Below, piece by piece: positions 11,698-24,370 of a stretch of DNA of 64,000 nt (positions are counted from its first letter, which is position 1; every line of letters starts with the position of its first letter). The stretch covers positions 186,488,184 through 186,552,183 of the forward strand of contig NC_066585.1 in the NCBI RefSeq assembly GCF_024323335.1, in the 5' to 3' direction. The notes beneath the pieces were generated by a model. That model saw nothing but the letters and a program-made list of their open reading frames with translations, ran no database searches and was not told the DNA's origin. The stretch comes from Lathyrus oleraceus. Taxonomy: Eukaryota; Streptophyta; Magnoliopsida; Fabales; Fabaceae. Made by a program: the position numbers and the translations under genes.

Positions 11698-14448
11698 TGT
11701 AGCAGGATATTCGTTACCCTTAGAGATATTGACTAAATTCAAGGTAAACCATACAAGTCGAGTCGCCACCGCACTTCTATTTATCCAAAGGAATGGTTAG
11801 AAAGCGAACAAAAACCTAAAAGTTTTATCGAATCAAAAACTAGTAAAAATGTCAGAGATCGGGGTAAGGGGTTGGTTATGCAATGGGAAGATTTTAAGCA
11901 CCCAAAACATCCTAGGTACTCCTAGGGAGCCCTTTTCACACTTGTTGTAAGGTTGGTATTTTGTGAAAATTTGTTTGTGCAAACATGATTGAAGAGATGA
12001 GAAGAGAATATACAAGTTATTTACATTTTGTGTTTGGATGGATAAACCCATTGCCTACGTACCATCTTAAAAAAGATTAGGATCAAAACCTCGTAGTTCG
12101 GGGTAAAAATCTCAAAATGAGTTGGTGAATTGATTGGTCCAAAAGCCTTAAGGTCTTTTGTTATCCAAGGGAGAAAACTCAACCTAAAACCACAAATCCA
12201 CCATGTGAGGATAACTTCAACATGCTAGTGAGGGGGTAACCCTATAATAAGCATGGAAGACTCATTGTCCATCACTAAGGATATAGGTGAATATTACATC
12301 TACCTCAAGGATAACTCAAACCTAATAGCTAAAGGTTATGAAAAGTTTTGATTAAGAAAGTGGCCATTGAAACCACAAAAGCATTTGAATGGGTTATATT
12401 TACCAATGAAAAGTATGTACAAAATATGGTCAAAGTTGACTTAGAAGTTCAATTCGAAATAAGTGTTATGAAAGGAAAGTTTGAAAATCAAAAGCATAAA
12501 GCTTAGGTTTCTAATGTTTGAAAAGAAGTGTTAAATGTTTGCACAAAAGTTTTGGCTTGGGTTAGAGTGGAGGAAAGAAGAAGAATGGCTAAAGTTCTAA
12601 TCATACAAGAGATAAGGGATAAGAAACAAAACCATAAATGGAGTTCCTCTCTTGAGATCATATTGATGATCCAAGTAGCTCTCATCCTTTGGAATATGCA
12701 AGCAAAATAAGTGTAAGCTTAAGCAATCAACATAACCAAACAAGCTCCTTAGGAGGTCCCCAATGTATCTGGTATCTTTCACTTTGGATGAACAATGGCA
12801 ATGGTTCTTCAATTTGAGCTCTCATAGGATCCCCTAGCACAAAAGCACACACATCAAAAGTTCCATGAAGTAAATCAAGAATGGACAAGAGTGAGTTTAG
12901 AGGTTTGGTCCTTCTAATCCATCTTCAACATTAAGGTCCTTTTACTCCAATTTGCATAGGGAATGTCCTAGAAACTAAGTCCATTTGTCCATTTCTTTGC
13001 ATTTGGTCCACAACAATCAAAACAAAACACAAGCACAATAATATATACAATTATTGCTCAAGTGAGCAAAAGGCAAATTGCATTAACATAAACATGTGCT
13101 CAAGTGAGCAAAGGGGAAAAGCAAATGAGTAATATGTACAAGAAAAGTAAATTGCATAAATGTAAAGAGCAAGAATTAAATGTTAATGGTTAATGGTTAG
13201 TGTTAGTAGTTAGTGAGCCATAAGGCAAATTTAGCGCTATGTTAAGCAATCGTAATTGGACTTATGTAGAAGTCACAACTATCTGAGGTCGGTCAATAAT
13301 AATGTAGGCAACAACACAAGTTAGAGGTCTTGATTAGTGAATCAAACTCCAACAACTTGCCATGCCAAAAAGAAGATGAGAAATGATCTTGTATTGATTT
13401 AGGTTCTTTGCATGATTTAGAAAGCAATCTATCCTTAATGCAAAGCCATTCACTTGATCCATGATCAAGATGAATTAGATTTGAATCAAGGAAGATTAAA
13501 CCTCCCTAATCAATGCTAACCACCAATCTTTAACTCATTGATCAAAAAAGAAAAAGAAGAAGGAGAAGAAGAAGATGGAGAATTAAAGTGCATTAAATGA
13601 AATGGAATGAGATAATCAACAAGCTATGACCAAAGATAGAGAAGATCATGGTCAAACAATAGAAAACAGAAGCAAAATGAAGATTAGAAGTCAAGAAATA
13701 AATAAAATATTTTTGGCATTTTTAATATTTAAAATAAAACTTGAACTAAAATAATAAAGAAAGGTCAAACTTCAAACTCACTTCAAATCAACTTTGAAAA
13801 GTCCAAGTGAATTATCCCAAGTTCAACAAGGTCAAACAAAGTTTGACAAAAAATTTCAACATTTTTAAAAGTCAGAAACTATTTTGAATCAATTAAAAAT
13901 GCATAAAAATAACCTAATTGAACTAAAATCTCAAATAAATCTCAAATCAATTAATAAATTGATGAGAATATTTTTCATAGATCTATCATCATTCAAAGAG
14001 GTTGAGAAAATATTTTTGTATTTTTGAATATCAAAAACTATTTAAAATGAATTAAAAATGACCAGAAAAGAGAAAATTTCTAAAAAATAGCAAATGATAA
14101 AATAAAAAATATTAAAAATCATTTTTAGAAACTAGAAATTAAAAGAGAAATAATGCAATTGGTCCCATAATTTTTGGACCAATAATGAAAGAGATATGAA
14201 TTTTAGAAATAAAATGGAATTAAAAGAAATAAAAGAAAATAGAAATCAGAAATTAAAAATAAGAAAAAAGGAGAAGCGTTGGATGATAGCTCATTAATTG
14301 AGCTGGCACATCACACGGCCTCTGACCGCGCTTCCACCATACACGTGAGTCAATGCAAAACACACTGCCAATTAAAAGGTCATAACATTGTGTGGATGAG
14401 ATTAGATCTGGAAACTGAGATGGACGGCTCAGATCCAATCTAGAGAAC

Positions 14449-14472
14449 AGACGGTGGCCAGCGCCACCGTCT
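14449..14472. repeat. Perfect 10-bp hairpin in LTR Y
   Basis: Arms AGACGGTGGC and GCCACCGTCT enclose the loop CAGC. The identical hairpin is in X at 18910-18933, and a 9-bp version is in W at 5691-5721. Confidence 0.7.
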
Positions 14473-15018
14473 TCTCCCGCTAGCTCCGGCGAAGGCCAAA
14501 AATTACAGGGAAATAAATGTGCACCAAAACGCACGATCCAGGTACCAAAGGAAAGGTGGAGTGATGTACATCACTCATATGCCACCCAATTCCACTCTAG
14601 ATCTCTAGATTGAGAGAAATCAGAGATGGAAGTTTTGTGGTGTTCAAGTGAACTTGTTTGATTTCAAAAATTCAAAGCCCAATAATGATGCCTCTATGCA
14701 GAGGACTTCAGATCTCACAAAAACAAGGCAAATGGAACAATACACAAGCTGTTTCGAAGCAAAGTTCAGTTGAGGAAAACCTTTGAATTGTGAAGAATTG
14801 AGTCAAGATCCTTGAGTTCTTTTGCAAACAGAAAGCTCTATGGATCAAAGTGAAGAGGTCTAGGAACTTTTAGATCTAAGAAAACAATCGAGGAAACTGA
14901 ATTCTAGATCTGAAATTTTGAGAGAAAAAGAGAGAGTTCCTTTGGTGTGGGTGTGAGATTTCAGTTGCACAGCATGTAGGGCGCCTTAAGGTTGACGAAA
15001 TGAGAGGGCAAGGCATTG

Positions 15019-15026
15019 TATTTATA
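15019..15026 (-). promoter_or_regulatory. TATA box of LTR Y
   Basis: Minus-strand TATAAATA is about 1.5 kb from the LTR 5' end. The same box is conserved in X at 19479-19486. Confidence 0.65.
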
Positions 15027-18000
15027 GATGGAGGGAGCTGCAAGCATCATCAAAATCGTGTGCATGGGAGAAGAGGGCATTCATGCATGGGCCTGTACAG
15101 GTGCATGGAGGGCCCAATTCTAATTGGAATTGCAAGTTATACATCACCAAATATGAATTGAACGTGCATATTGTGTATTAATGGATCATGCATGGCAATT
15201 GGAATGATTTTCATAAAATGCACACATTGAAGCCTTCGAAAATGCCATGTACAAAATCAAAATGCAACCTTATGAATAATGGTTGGAAAGCTTGTTGCAT
15301 AAGGAAAAAAATGTCATGTTGATCAAAATTTCATTTGGGCCTTGGAAATTAATGAAATTTGAGCTTGAAGTGTAGGGTGCAAAACATGCATGTGTGAAAT
15401 TTCCAAATTTGGCCAATGTTCAAGCCCTTCTGTCTTAATGATGCAAACTCCAAATGACAAAATCTTCAACATGAACGTTGTATATATTTTCAAGGCAATC
15501 AATTTGGATCTAAATTTTGCATAATTTGGATTTTTGATGAAGAAGTTATGGGCACGAGAAGTTGGACTTTTTCACATTTCAATGCATTTGGTCCAAAATG
15601 ACCTATAATGTTTTGCATTATCACATGTATTTATTTTGATATTTTGCAATTTTTCTAAACATAACATTTGAATTAGACACATTAATCTTTCCAATGAATT
15701 AAGTCTCACATCAAAATCATGAAAAATGAATGAGTTATGTTCTTGGGAAGTTGACCCAAAATTAAGGTTTCAGTAAAAATGACCTATAATGTTTTGGAAT
15801 GGATGATGACCTTCCAAGCTTCAAATCAAATTTTTATGAACATGAAAGTTGTTCATATTGACCTTAAGAACATTGTTTCTCTTGGGGTCATCTCCATTTG
15901 ACCAACACATAAGAAGTTAGGTCTCAGTGCATTTCAAAATAGTGAAATGAATTGACTGATCAACTTCTCAAGTCCAAAACTCATATCTTGATGAATTAAT
16001 GATTGAGGACACTCAAATAAGTTCAAATATGCATTAAATGATAAATTAAAGAACTTCCCTTGATTTTATTTGACCATGGGCTGAGGTTGCTTCATGAGCA
16101 AGGCACAGTTGATGAATAGATGAATTAGGGTTTCCTTGGGAAACAAGCCTCAAACCCCTTGACTTGATTTGATCAAAATGATGAATTGAGATACTTGGGA
16201 GGCATATTTGATGGATGAGAGCTTTGGGAACCATTACCATGCTTGCTTTCATCTTCTCTTGACCATATCATTGCACAAAGGATCTCTTAGAAGCTTTAGA
16301 CCTTAGGACTGCTCAAGCTACAAACAAAAGATGTTAGTGACATATTTTTGTGCTTTTAGTTAGTGAATAATATGAGAAAAGAAATAATATTCAATTCAAG
16401 CATGCTTGGTGATATCAAACCACTCACAAGAGATCCAACCTAAAGGAAAAGAGCCAAGATGCTTATGATCCTTGAGGCTATGCAAATGCAATGTTATGAT
16501 GCCATGAGGGATCTTAGGGTCAAAATTGGGGTCTTACAGTACCACCTAAAAAAATATTAGGATCAAAACCTCGTAGTTCGGGGTAAAAATCTCAAAAATG
16601 AGTTGGTGAATTGATTGGTCCAAAAGCCTTAAGGTCTTTTGTTATCCAAAGGAGAAAACTCATCCTAACCACAAATCCACCATGTGAGGATAGCTTCAAC
16701 ATGCTAGTGAGGGGTTAACCCTATAATAAGCATGGAATACTCATTGTCTATCACTAAGGATATAGGTGAGTATTACATCTACCTCAAGGATAACTCAAAC
16801 CTAATAGCTAAAGGTTATGAAAAAAATTTGATTAAGAAATTGGCCATTGAAACCACAAAAGTATTTGGATGAGTTATATTTACCAAGGAAAAGTATTTAC
16901 AAAATATGGTCAAAGTTGATTTAAAGATTCAATTCAAAATAAGTGTTATGAGAAAAAGTTTGAAAATCAAAAGCATAAGGCTTAGGTTTCTAATGTTTGA
17001 AAAGAAGTGTTAAATGTTTGCATAAAAGTTTTGGCTTGGGTTAGAGTGGAGGGAAGAAGAAGAATGGCTAAAGTCCTAATCATACAAGATATGAGGGATA
17101 AGAAACAAGACCATAAATGGAGTTCCTCTCTTAAGATCATATTGATGATCCAAGTAGCTCCCATCCTTTGGAATATGCAAGCAAAATAATTGTAAACTCA
17201 AGCAATCAACATAATCAAACAAGCTCTTAGAAGATCCCCAATGTCTCTTGTATCTTTCACTTTGGATGAACATGGCAATGGTTCTTCAATTTGATCTCAC
17301 ATAGGATCTCCTAGCACAAAAACACACACATAAAAAAGTTCTATGAAGTAAATCAAGAATGGACAAAAGTGGGTTTAGAGACTTGGTTCTTCTAATCCAT
17401 CTTCAACATTAAGATCCTTTTACTCCAATTTGCATAGGAAATGTCCTAAAAACTAAGTCCATTTGTCCATTTCTTTGCATTTGGTCCACAACAAACAAAA
17501 CAAAGCACAAGCACAATACTATATACACAATTATGTGCTCAAGTGAGCAAAAGGCAAATTGCATTAACATAAACATGTGCTCAAATGAGCAAAGGGGAAA
17601 AAGCAAATGAATAATATGTGCAAGAATAGTAAATTGCATAAATGTAAAGAGCAAAAAGTAAATGTTAATGGTTAAGGGTTAATGTTAATAGTTAGTATGT
17701 CATAAGGTAAATTTAGCGCTATGTTAAGCAATCGTAATTGGACTTATGTAGAAGTCACAACTATCTGAGGCCGGTCAATAATAATGTAGGCAACAACACA
17801 AGTTAGAGGTCTTGATTAGTGAATCAAACTCCAACAACTTGCCATGCCAAAAAGAAGATAAGAAATGATCTTGTATTGATTTAAGTTCTTTGCATGATTT
17901 AGGAAGCAACCTATCCTTAATGCAAAGCCATTCACTTGATCCATGATCAAGATGAATTAGATTTGAATTAAGGCAGATTAAACCTCCATGTATCAATGCT

Positions 18001-18909
18001 AACCACCAATCCTTAACTCATTGATCAAAAAGAAAAACAGAAAAGAAAAAGAAGATGAAGAATTAAAATGGATTAATAGAAATGGAATGAGATAATCAAC
18101 AAGCATTGACCAAAGATAGAGAAGATCAAGGTCAAACAATAGAAAACAGAAGTAAAATGAAGATTAGAAGTCAAGAAACAAATAAAATATTTTTGGCATT
18201 TTTTAATATTAAAATAAAACTTGAATTAAAATAATAAAGAAAGGTCAAACTTCAAACTCACTTCAAATCAACTTTGAAAAGTCCAAGTGAATTATCCCAA
18301 GTTTAACAAAAAATTTTAGCAATTTTAAAAGTCAGAAACTATTTTAAATCGATTTAAAATGCATAAAAATAACCTAATTGAATTAAAATATAAAATAAAT
18401 CTCAAATCAATTAATAAATTGATGAGAATATTTTTCATAGATCTATCATCATTCAAAGAGGTTGGAAAAATATTTTTGTATTTTTTGGATATCAAAAACT
18501 ATTTAAAATGAATTAAAAATAACCAGAAAAGGGAAAATTACTAAAAAATATCAAATGATAAAATAAAAAATATAAAAAATCATTTTAGAAAGTAGAAATT
18601 AAAAGGAGAAGAATGAAATTGGTCCCATAATTTTTGGATCAATAATGAGAGAGATATGAATTTTCAAAATGAAATGGAATTAAAATAATAAAAGGAAAAT
18701 AAAATCAGAAAATAGAAAAAGAGAAAAAGTGTGAGCCATTGGATGGAGATTCATTAATTGACGTGGATCATCACATGTTTTAGGAGCGCGCGTTCACCAT
18801 ATACCTTGGTCAACTGAAACACACCAAGCCTTTAAAGAAGTCATAACATTGGATGCATGAGATTTAATCTGGAAATAGAGATGGACGCTCCTGATTGAAT
18901 CTGGAGACC

Positions 18910-18933
18910 AGACGGTGGCCAGCGCCACCGTCT
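18910..18933. repeat. Perfect 10-bp hairpin in LTR X
   Basis: Same arms and loop as at 14449-14472 in Y, preserved although the flanks differ. Confidence 0.7.
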
Positions 18934-19478
18934 TCTCCGGCCAAACTCCGGCCACATCAAAAATAGCAGAAATTAAAATGGCAACCGAAATGCACGATCC
19001 AGGCATCAATCGAGAGCTGGGGTGATGTACATCACCCTTGGACCACTCAATTCCAATCTAGATCTCTATATTGAGAGAAATCATAAGTGGAAATTTTGTG
19101 GTGTTCATATGAACTTCATGATTTTCAAAGATTAAAAGCATAGCAATGTTGCCTCTATGCAGAGGACTTCAGATCACACAATAACAAAACAAATAGAGCA
19201 CTATACAAGCTGGTTCAAAGCAAATAACAGTTGAAGTAAACCTTAGAATTGCAAGGCTTTGAGTCACGATCTTTGGATGCTTTTGCTTACAGTAGTCACT
19301 ATGGATCAAGGAGAGAAGGTTTAGGAACTTTGAGATCTGAAGATTGATCAATGAAATCAAAATTCAGATATGAAAAATTTGAAGAAAAATGGATTAGTTC
19401 CTTTAGTGATGGCTAGGATTTCAGTTCAACAGCAATTGGGGAGCCTTAAGGTTGCTAAAATGAGAGGCCATGGCATTG

Positions 19479-19486
19479 TATTTATA
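19479..19486 (-). promoter_or_regulatory. TATA box of LTR X
   Basis: Minus-strand TATAAATA, at the position equivalent to the Y box. Confidence 0.6.
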
Positions 19487-20656
19487 GCTGAGCAAGACTG
19501 AGTTGCATGAACAAATCATGTGCATGGATGGAAAGGGCCTCCATGCATGGGCCTGTACAAGCGCATGGAGGGCCCAATTCCACTTGGAATTGCAAGCTTA
19601 TGCCAAAGGGAATGAGAATGGACGTGCAGATTGGACTGTATTAGCTCATGCATGGCAATTGAAATGATTTTCCAAAAATGCACTATAACATTCAAGTCTT
19701 CAAAAATGCCATGTCCATACTTGAAATGCAACCTTATGAGTAATGGTTGGAAAGCTTATTGCATAAGGAACAAATATTAGGTTGATCAAAACTCCATTTG
19801 GGCCTTGGAAGTTAATGAAAATTGAACTTGAAGTCTAGGGTACAAAACATGCATATGTGAGATTTTCAAAATTGGCCAAAGTTCAAGCCCTTATGTCTCA
19901 ATGATGCAAGCTCTAAATGACAAAATCTTCAACATCAAAGTTGTAGATCTTTTCAAGAAAATCAATTTGGACTCACAGTTTGCATCATTTAGAATTTTTA
20001 TGAAGACATTATGGGCACTTGAAGTTGGACTTTTTCACATTTCAATGCATTTGGTCCAAAGTGACCTATAATGTTTTGCATTATCACATGTATTGCTTTT
20101 GAGATTTTGAAATTTTGCTCAACATAACATTTGAAGTAGACATATTAATATTTCCAATGCATTTGATCTCACCTCAAAATCATGAAAAATGAAGGAGTTA
20201 TTTCCTTGGGAAGTTGACCCAAAATTAGGGTTTCAGTCAAAATGACCTATAATGTCTTGGAATGGATGATGACCTTCCAAGCTTCAAATCAAATTTTTAT
20301 GAACATGAAAGTTGTTCATATAGTCTTTAAGAACATATTTTCTCTTGGGGTCATCTCCATTTCACAAACACATAAAAACTTAGGTCTCAGTGCATTTCAA
20401 AATAGTCAGATGAATTGACTGATCAACTTCTCAAGTCCAAACCTCATATCTTGATGAATTGATGATTAAGGGCACTTAAATAAGTTCAAATATGCATGAA
20501 ATGATGAATTAAAGAACTTCCCTTGATTGTATTTGACCATGGGTTGAGGTTGCTTCATGAGCAAGGCACATTTGATGAACAGATGAATTAGGGTTTCCTT
20601 GGGAAACAAGCCTCAAACCCTTTGGTTTGCTTTGATCAAAATGATGAATTGAGATA

Positions 20657-20661
20657 CTTGG
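20657..20661. repeat. Target-site duplication cttgg (left) of element A
   Basis: The unoccupied site is visible in Y at 16194-16198 (gatacttgggaggc). The right copy is expected just after about 66007, outside the window. Confidence 0.75.
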
Positions 20662-20963
20662 TGTCGCATTACACGAAAAACCGGCGGGAAAACAAGAACA
20701 ACAGAGCCGCCACCGTGCGTTATTTATCCCAAAAGAGGGAAAGGAAACGCTCAGAGTAAACCTGGAAAAAGCATGGTCTCGCGACCAAAGAGAATGGGAT
20801 CGGGAGTCGGTTATGCGAAGGGAAGGTATTAGCACCCCTACGCATCCGTCGTACTCGACGGGATCCACGCACAATAGGAAGGGAAAATGGTTGCTAAAAC
20901 ACTGCTCAAACACACACACACTGGCTGAAAGAGACACAAGAAAACAGACAAGACTGACTCGGC

Positions 20964-21430
20964 AGGATCTCGCATCCTGGGCCTACTTAGTCTATCAAAC
21001 ATAGACATCAGAGTCAAAGTAGTTCGGACTGGGGAAACGACACATGCTCGCTAGGATGTCGCATCCTATGCATACGTATCTCCTTTGGACGAAGGAGAAT
21101 CAGAGCATTCGTAGCTCGGCTAACACGCCTACAAACAAACACAGGCAAAGGCAAACGTGGAGCCTGAATGCCAATCACTGGACTTACATCAGCATCCGAA
21201 CCAAAAACACACACAAGGAGGCAAACGTGGAGCCTGAATGCCAATCACTGGACTTACATCAGCATCCGAACCAAAACACACACACACTGGAACCCGAATG
21301 CCACTCGATGGACTTACATCAGCTTCCAAGCACACAACAACACAAAACAAAGACACAGGCGCCCGGAGACATCTGCTCATCTCCTGCCTACGTACCTCAT
21401 CTGGTATGAGGATCAGGGCGACGTAGTTCC
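20964..21430 (-). other. Three structured leader modules in the A 3' LTR
   Basis: Module 1 (20964-21027) has AGGAT/ATCCT, outer CTACTT/AAGTAG and inner GTCTAT/ATAGAC. Module 2 (21053-21119) has AGGAT/ATCCT, outer TACG/CGTA and inner TCTCCT/AGGAGA. Module 3 (21365-21430) has GGAGA/TCTCC, outer CTACGT/ACGTAG and inner CCTCAT/ATGAGG. Outer and inner stems of module 1 differ from the other modules on both arms, so pairing is kept by paired changes. Confidence 0.7.
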
Positions 21431-21766
21431 CCTACGAAGGGACACAGGACTAGCCTAACCAGATAACAGAGGGAGACACAACACTAGGGAGACTACGACT
21501 CGAGCCTAGATGTTGTCATGCAAAATCGTCCCTAAGTTAAGGTTTCTAGCTAACTTGCACCGGAAGCAAGCCTATCCTATTCAGCACAAGTAAACAGCAA
21601 ATCAAGCATTCACAAGTAGCACACACTATATGCACACAAAAGGGCTCAATCAAAGGGGTAAGACTGCAAGAGCAAGTCATCTGTACAAGGGTGGCGTTAG
21701 CTCTTAACCTTGCCATTGAGGGGCTAAGGTGAAGCTGATGAAAGGAGAGTGAAGATAAGACTTCAC

Positions 21767-21793
21767 AGCTCTTATCCCTGGTCAGGGAGAGCT
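21767..21793 (-). other. Two-segment hairpin in the A LTR
   Basis: Outer arms AGCTCT and AGAGCT and inner arms CCCT and AGGG form one long hairpin with a 4-nt loop and a 3-nt bulge on one side. B (31378-31404) keeps the structure with a C/A plus-strand mismatch that would be a G-U pair in minus-sense RNA. W (3862-3886) has a weaker version. Confidence 0.55.
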
Positions 21794-21809
21794 TCAGACA
21801 AAGGAGCGT

Positions 21810-21830
21810 GGGTTCAGAAAGGAGGAACCC
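21810..21830 (-). other. Covarying hairpin in the A LTR
   Basis: Arms GGGTTC and GAACCC enclose a 9-nt loop. It is equivalent to 3907-3926 in W and 31426-31446 in B, with paired substitutions. Confidence 0.6.
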
Positions 21831-22056
21831 TTCTACACTCGAGACTCTGACACAACTGTATATTGTACAAGATCTTGGGTTTGTGTCCCAATGCATCAAC
21901 ACAGTGGTGTGAGCAGAGGGACGACTCAACAGAATAGTGGGGGATAGATTGCATATCCCTTGGGTTCCGCCAATTACCTCATTGAGGTCTTTACCTGCTT
22001 GGCACAAAAGTTAACAATCACAAACATCGCCTCTTAAGGAGGACTTCAGACAGGTG

Positions 22057-22078
22057 CCTGGCCAAGTAACAGGCCAGG
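22057..22078 (-). other. CCTGGCC/GGCCAGG hairpin in the A LTR
   Basis: Perfect 7-bp arms with the loop aagtaaca. It is identical in B (31666-31687) and degraded in W. Confidence 0.55.
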
Positions 22079-23122
22079 TCTTCCAGACTACATGGAGACA
22101 AGAATGTTATACCTCAGTGCAAATTGCTTATCAAGCAAAGCAAAGCAATCTTAGCAACTAATGTACCTGAAATCAATCAAATATCATCAGTATACCAATC
22201 ACAGAACTAAACAGCAAATGGTTCACAATTAGCTATACACAGACAAACACAATCCAATGCACCAAAGTGCAAGCAACTCAAAAGCCAAACATCCTACAAA
22301 ACAAAACAAGTTAGTGTACAATGGCAAATGACATCTCAATCAAAAGTGAATCCACCTCCTTAAGGTATTTTGCCTCTTAACCTGAAAATCACATTCAAAC
22401 ATGAGATACAAGACCACTAGGACAAGCCTAGGGTCAAAAAGGAGGAAAAAAGTCAAAACAGCAAGTGAAACATGATCAAAATCAACATTAATCACATACA
22501 AAGAGAATCCAATTGGTCTCACATCTAAACCATACCCCAAATTAATTTCATGCACAATTTAAGTCAAGCTAGGCAATTATGAGTCATATAGGAGCAAACA
22601 GAAAGATCACACTCAATCAAATACCTAAACAGCTCAATAAATTCCACAAACATTCCAGCCTAAACAGGACACATTCAATGAGCTACATATCAATTTTCAT
22701 GCCATTTGGACAACAGGAAGTAGGTCAATGAAAATCATAAAGTTAGCAGCAATCCAAACAAGTCAACACATGGTAACAAAATGAGCATCAACTTCAATCA
22801 CATGCCAAACAGTGAAAACAATTAAGAAATGAGTGGGACCAAAGCCAAATTAACATCAAACATGTTATGAATCACTCCCTCAAATTTCACATTCATATGA
22901 TATAGTATGAGCATTTCATGAGACATAGAAGTCAAGTAGTCAAGCAAAGACCAAAAAATGCTAAACAGCAAACAAAAATCTCAATTAAATGGAAAATGAA
23001 TCAACAATTCATGCAAAAATTCATGGTGAAACTAGACATATACAAGACACAGCATGCAAAATTTGAGATCAATTGGAAAATCCTAGGCACGTCAAATAAA
23101 TTCATGAAATTGACCTAACCTA

Positions 23123-23143
23123 GTGTGACACAAATTGTCACAC
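23123..23143. repeat. Conserved LTR palindrome (A 3' LTR)
   Basis: Arms GTGTGACA/TGTCACAC with spacer CAAAT, as in V, W and B. Confidence 0.8.
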
Positions 23144-24362
23144 TCAACTTGCACACATCATATCTACCAAACCAGAGATCCAAAATTCACAAAATATACA
23201 TCAAAATAACCAGCAAGGAGTCAGGAATTAGCATGTGAAATTTCATTCAATTTGGATAAGGTATGAGTATTTCATGTTAAAAATGGTGAAACATACAAAA
23301 AATGCACACATGACAAAGATCCCTAGACAAAAGCAAAAATCCACCAAGCACAACTTGAGCTATCATACCTATAAAATTCTAGACAAAATTATGAAGCTAA
23401 CAAAAAAAACTCCCACTAAATTGGATTAGAAATGGATTTTATATGATTTTTTTGAAGTTTTATGTTAATTATTGAATGTTTATTTTAGGAATTAATGAAT
23501 TAATTTAGTCTGCAATGGCATTTCCGTAATATCTACAGCCAGGCCTAAAACGCAGCGTGCCACATTAATGCCGTGTCAGCATGCTATTGGTTCTTCTTGG
23601 TGGGAAACGGAATTTTGAAAGTGGGATGCTCAAACGCGGATTGAACGCGGTATTTCTCCAGAATTGCTTAACGTTCATCATCATGTTCATAGTTCTTGAG
23701 TCCAAAATTCGGTTACGCTCAAATTGCAACGAAAATGCACAAATGATATATGGATGGAAAGGTCTAAGCACGTAGATCACGAATATCACTATGAAATCGT
23801 CCAGAAATTCATGTACACTGCGAATCGATTGAAATAAGTTTGTGCATCTAAACCTTAATCTAAGATATCTCTCTCAATAATGGATTAAAATCAAAACTAC
23901 AAGCATCTTAGCACTCTACAATGAACGATCTACAAGAAGCACATCACAATTTGGCAAACGGTTAGATTCGAATTCCAACCTTGATCGATGGCAGTTGATG
24001 AACTTGTGTGTTTCCAGGCGTGTAATGGTGAAACAATCCAAGCTTGATGATGCAGGAAGCGTATGGAATGATTTGATCAGCTCAAAGGTGCTCCACGTGA
24101 CGAGTTCTTCAAGCTGCCATGGATGAGGTAGTGTTCAATAGTTGGATTTCTTGCACGGTTTTGGCTCCGATTTGCTTCAACAGTACTTTGAATCTACCTG
24201 CAGATGAAGAAATCACAAAGAATATCCAGCACTATTGATGAATTATGGATGAAAATTGTGAAAAAAGTGGATGTGAAGTTGTGAGAAATTGAGAGAGTTT
24301 TTGATTTTCTGTTTTGGATCTTGAAGAATGATTAGTGCCTCTGCAAAACAGTTGCAATTATC

Positions 24363-24370
24363 TATTTATA
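24363..24370 (-). promoter_or_regulatory. TATA box of the A 3' LTR
   Basis: Minus-strand TATAAATA is about 1.03 kb from the LTR 5' end. The region from here to 20662 would be R-U5, which makes an unusually long leader of about 3.7 kb. Confidence 0.65.

Larger units (their letters stand above)
11698..16538 (-). mobile_element. Solo LTR Y (4841 bp)
   Basis: The ends are TGTAGC (11698) and TTACA (16538), flanked on both sides by gtacc. No internal domain, primer site or polypurine tract is present, so this is a solo LTR left by recombination between two LTRs. It is inserted in a copy of the same family (X): the sequence right after it, accacctaaaaaaatattaggatc, continues the X LTR and matches Y's own 12061 onward. 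One CTACG/CGTAG structured module is present at 12055-12101 with inner stem ATCTT/AAGAT. The end resembles the end of LTR V. Confidence 0.9.
16539..20661 (-). mobile_element. LTR X, second fragment
   Basis: This region is collinear with Y from about 12059 to 16198, with scattered substitutions and small indels. It begins with the second gtacc and ends at gatacttgg (20661), where element A is inserted. The remaining roughly 340 bp of X should lie beyond the right LTR of A, outside the window. It contains no coding frame. Confidence 0.85.

Noticed and set aside
21044..21458. Plus-strand frames repeating a WTYIS-type motif in LTRs A and B
   Set aside because: They follow short direct repeats (ccaatcactggacttacatcagcatccgaacc) in non-coding LTR sequence and are antisense to transcription.
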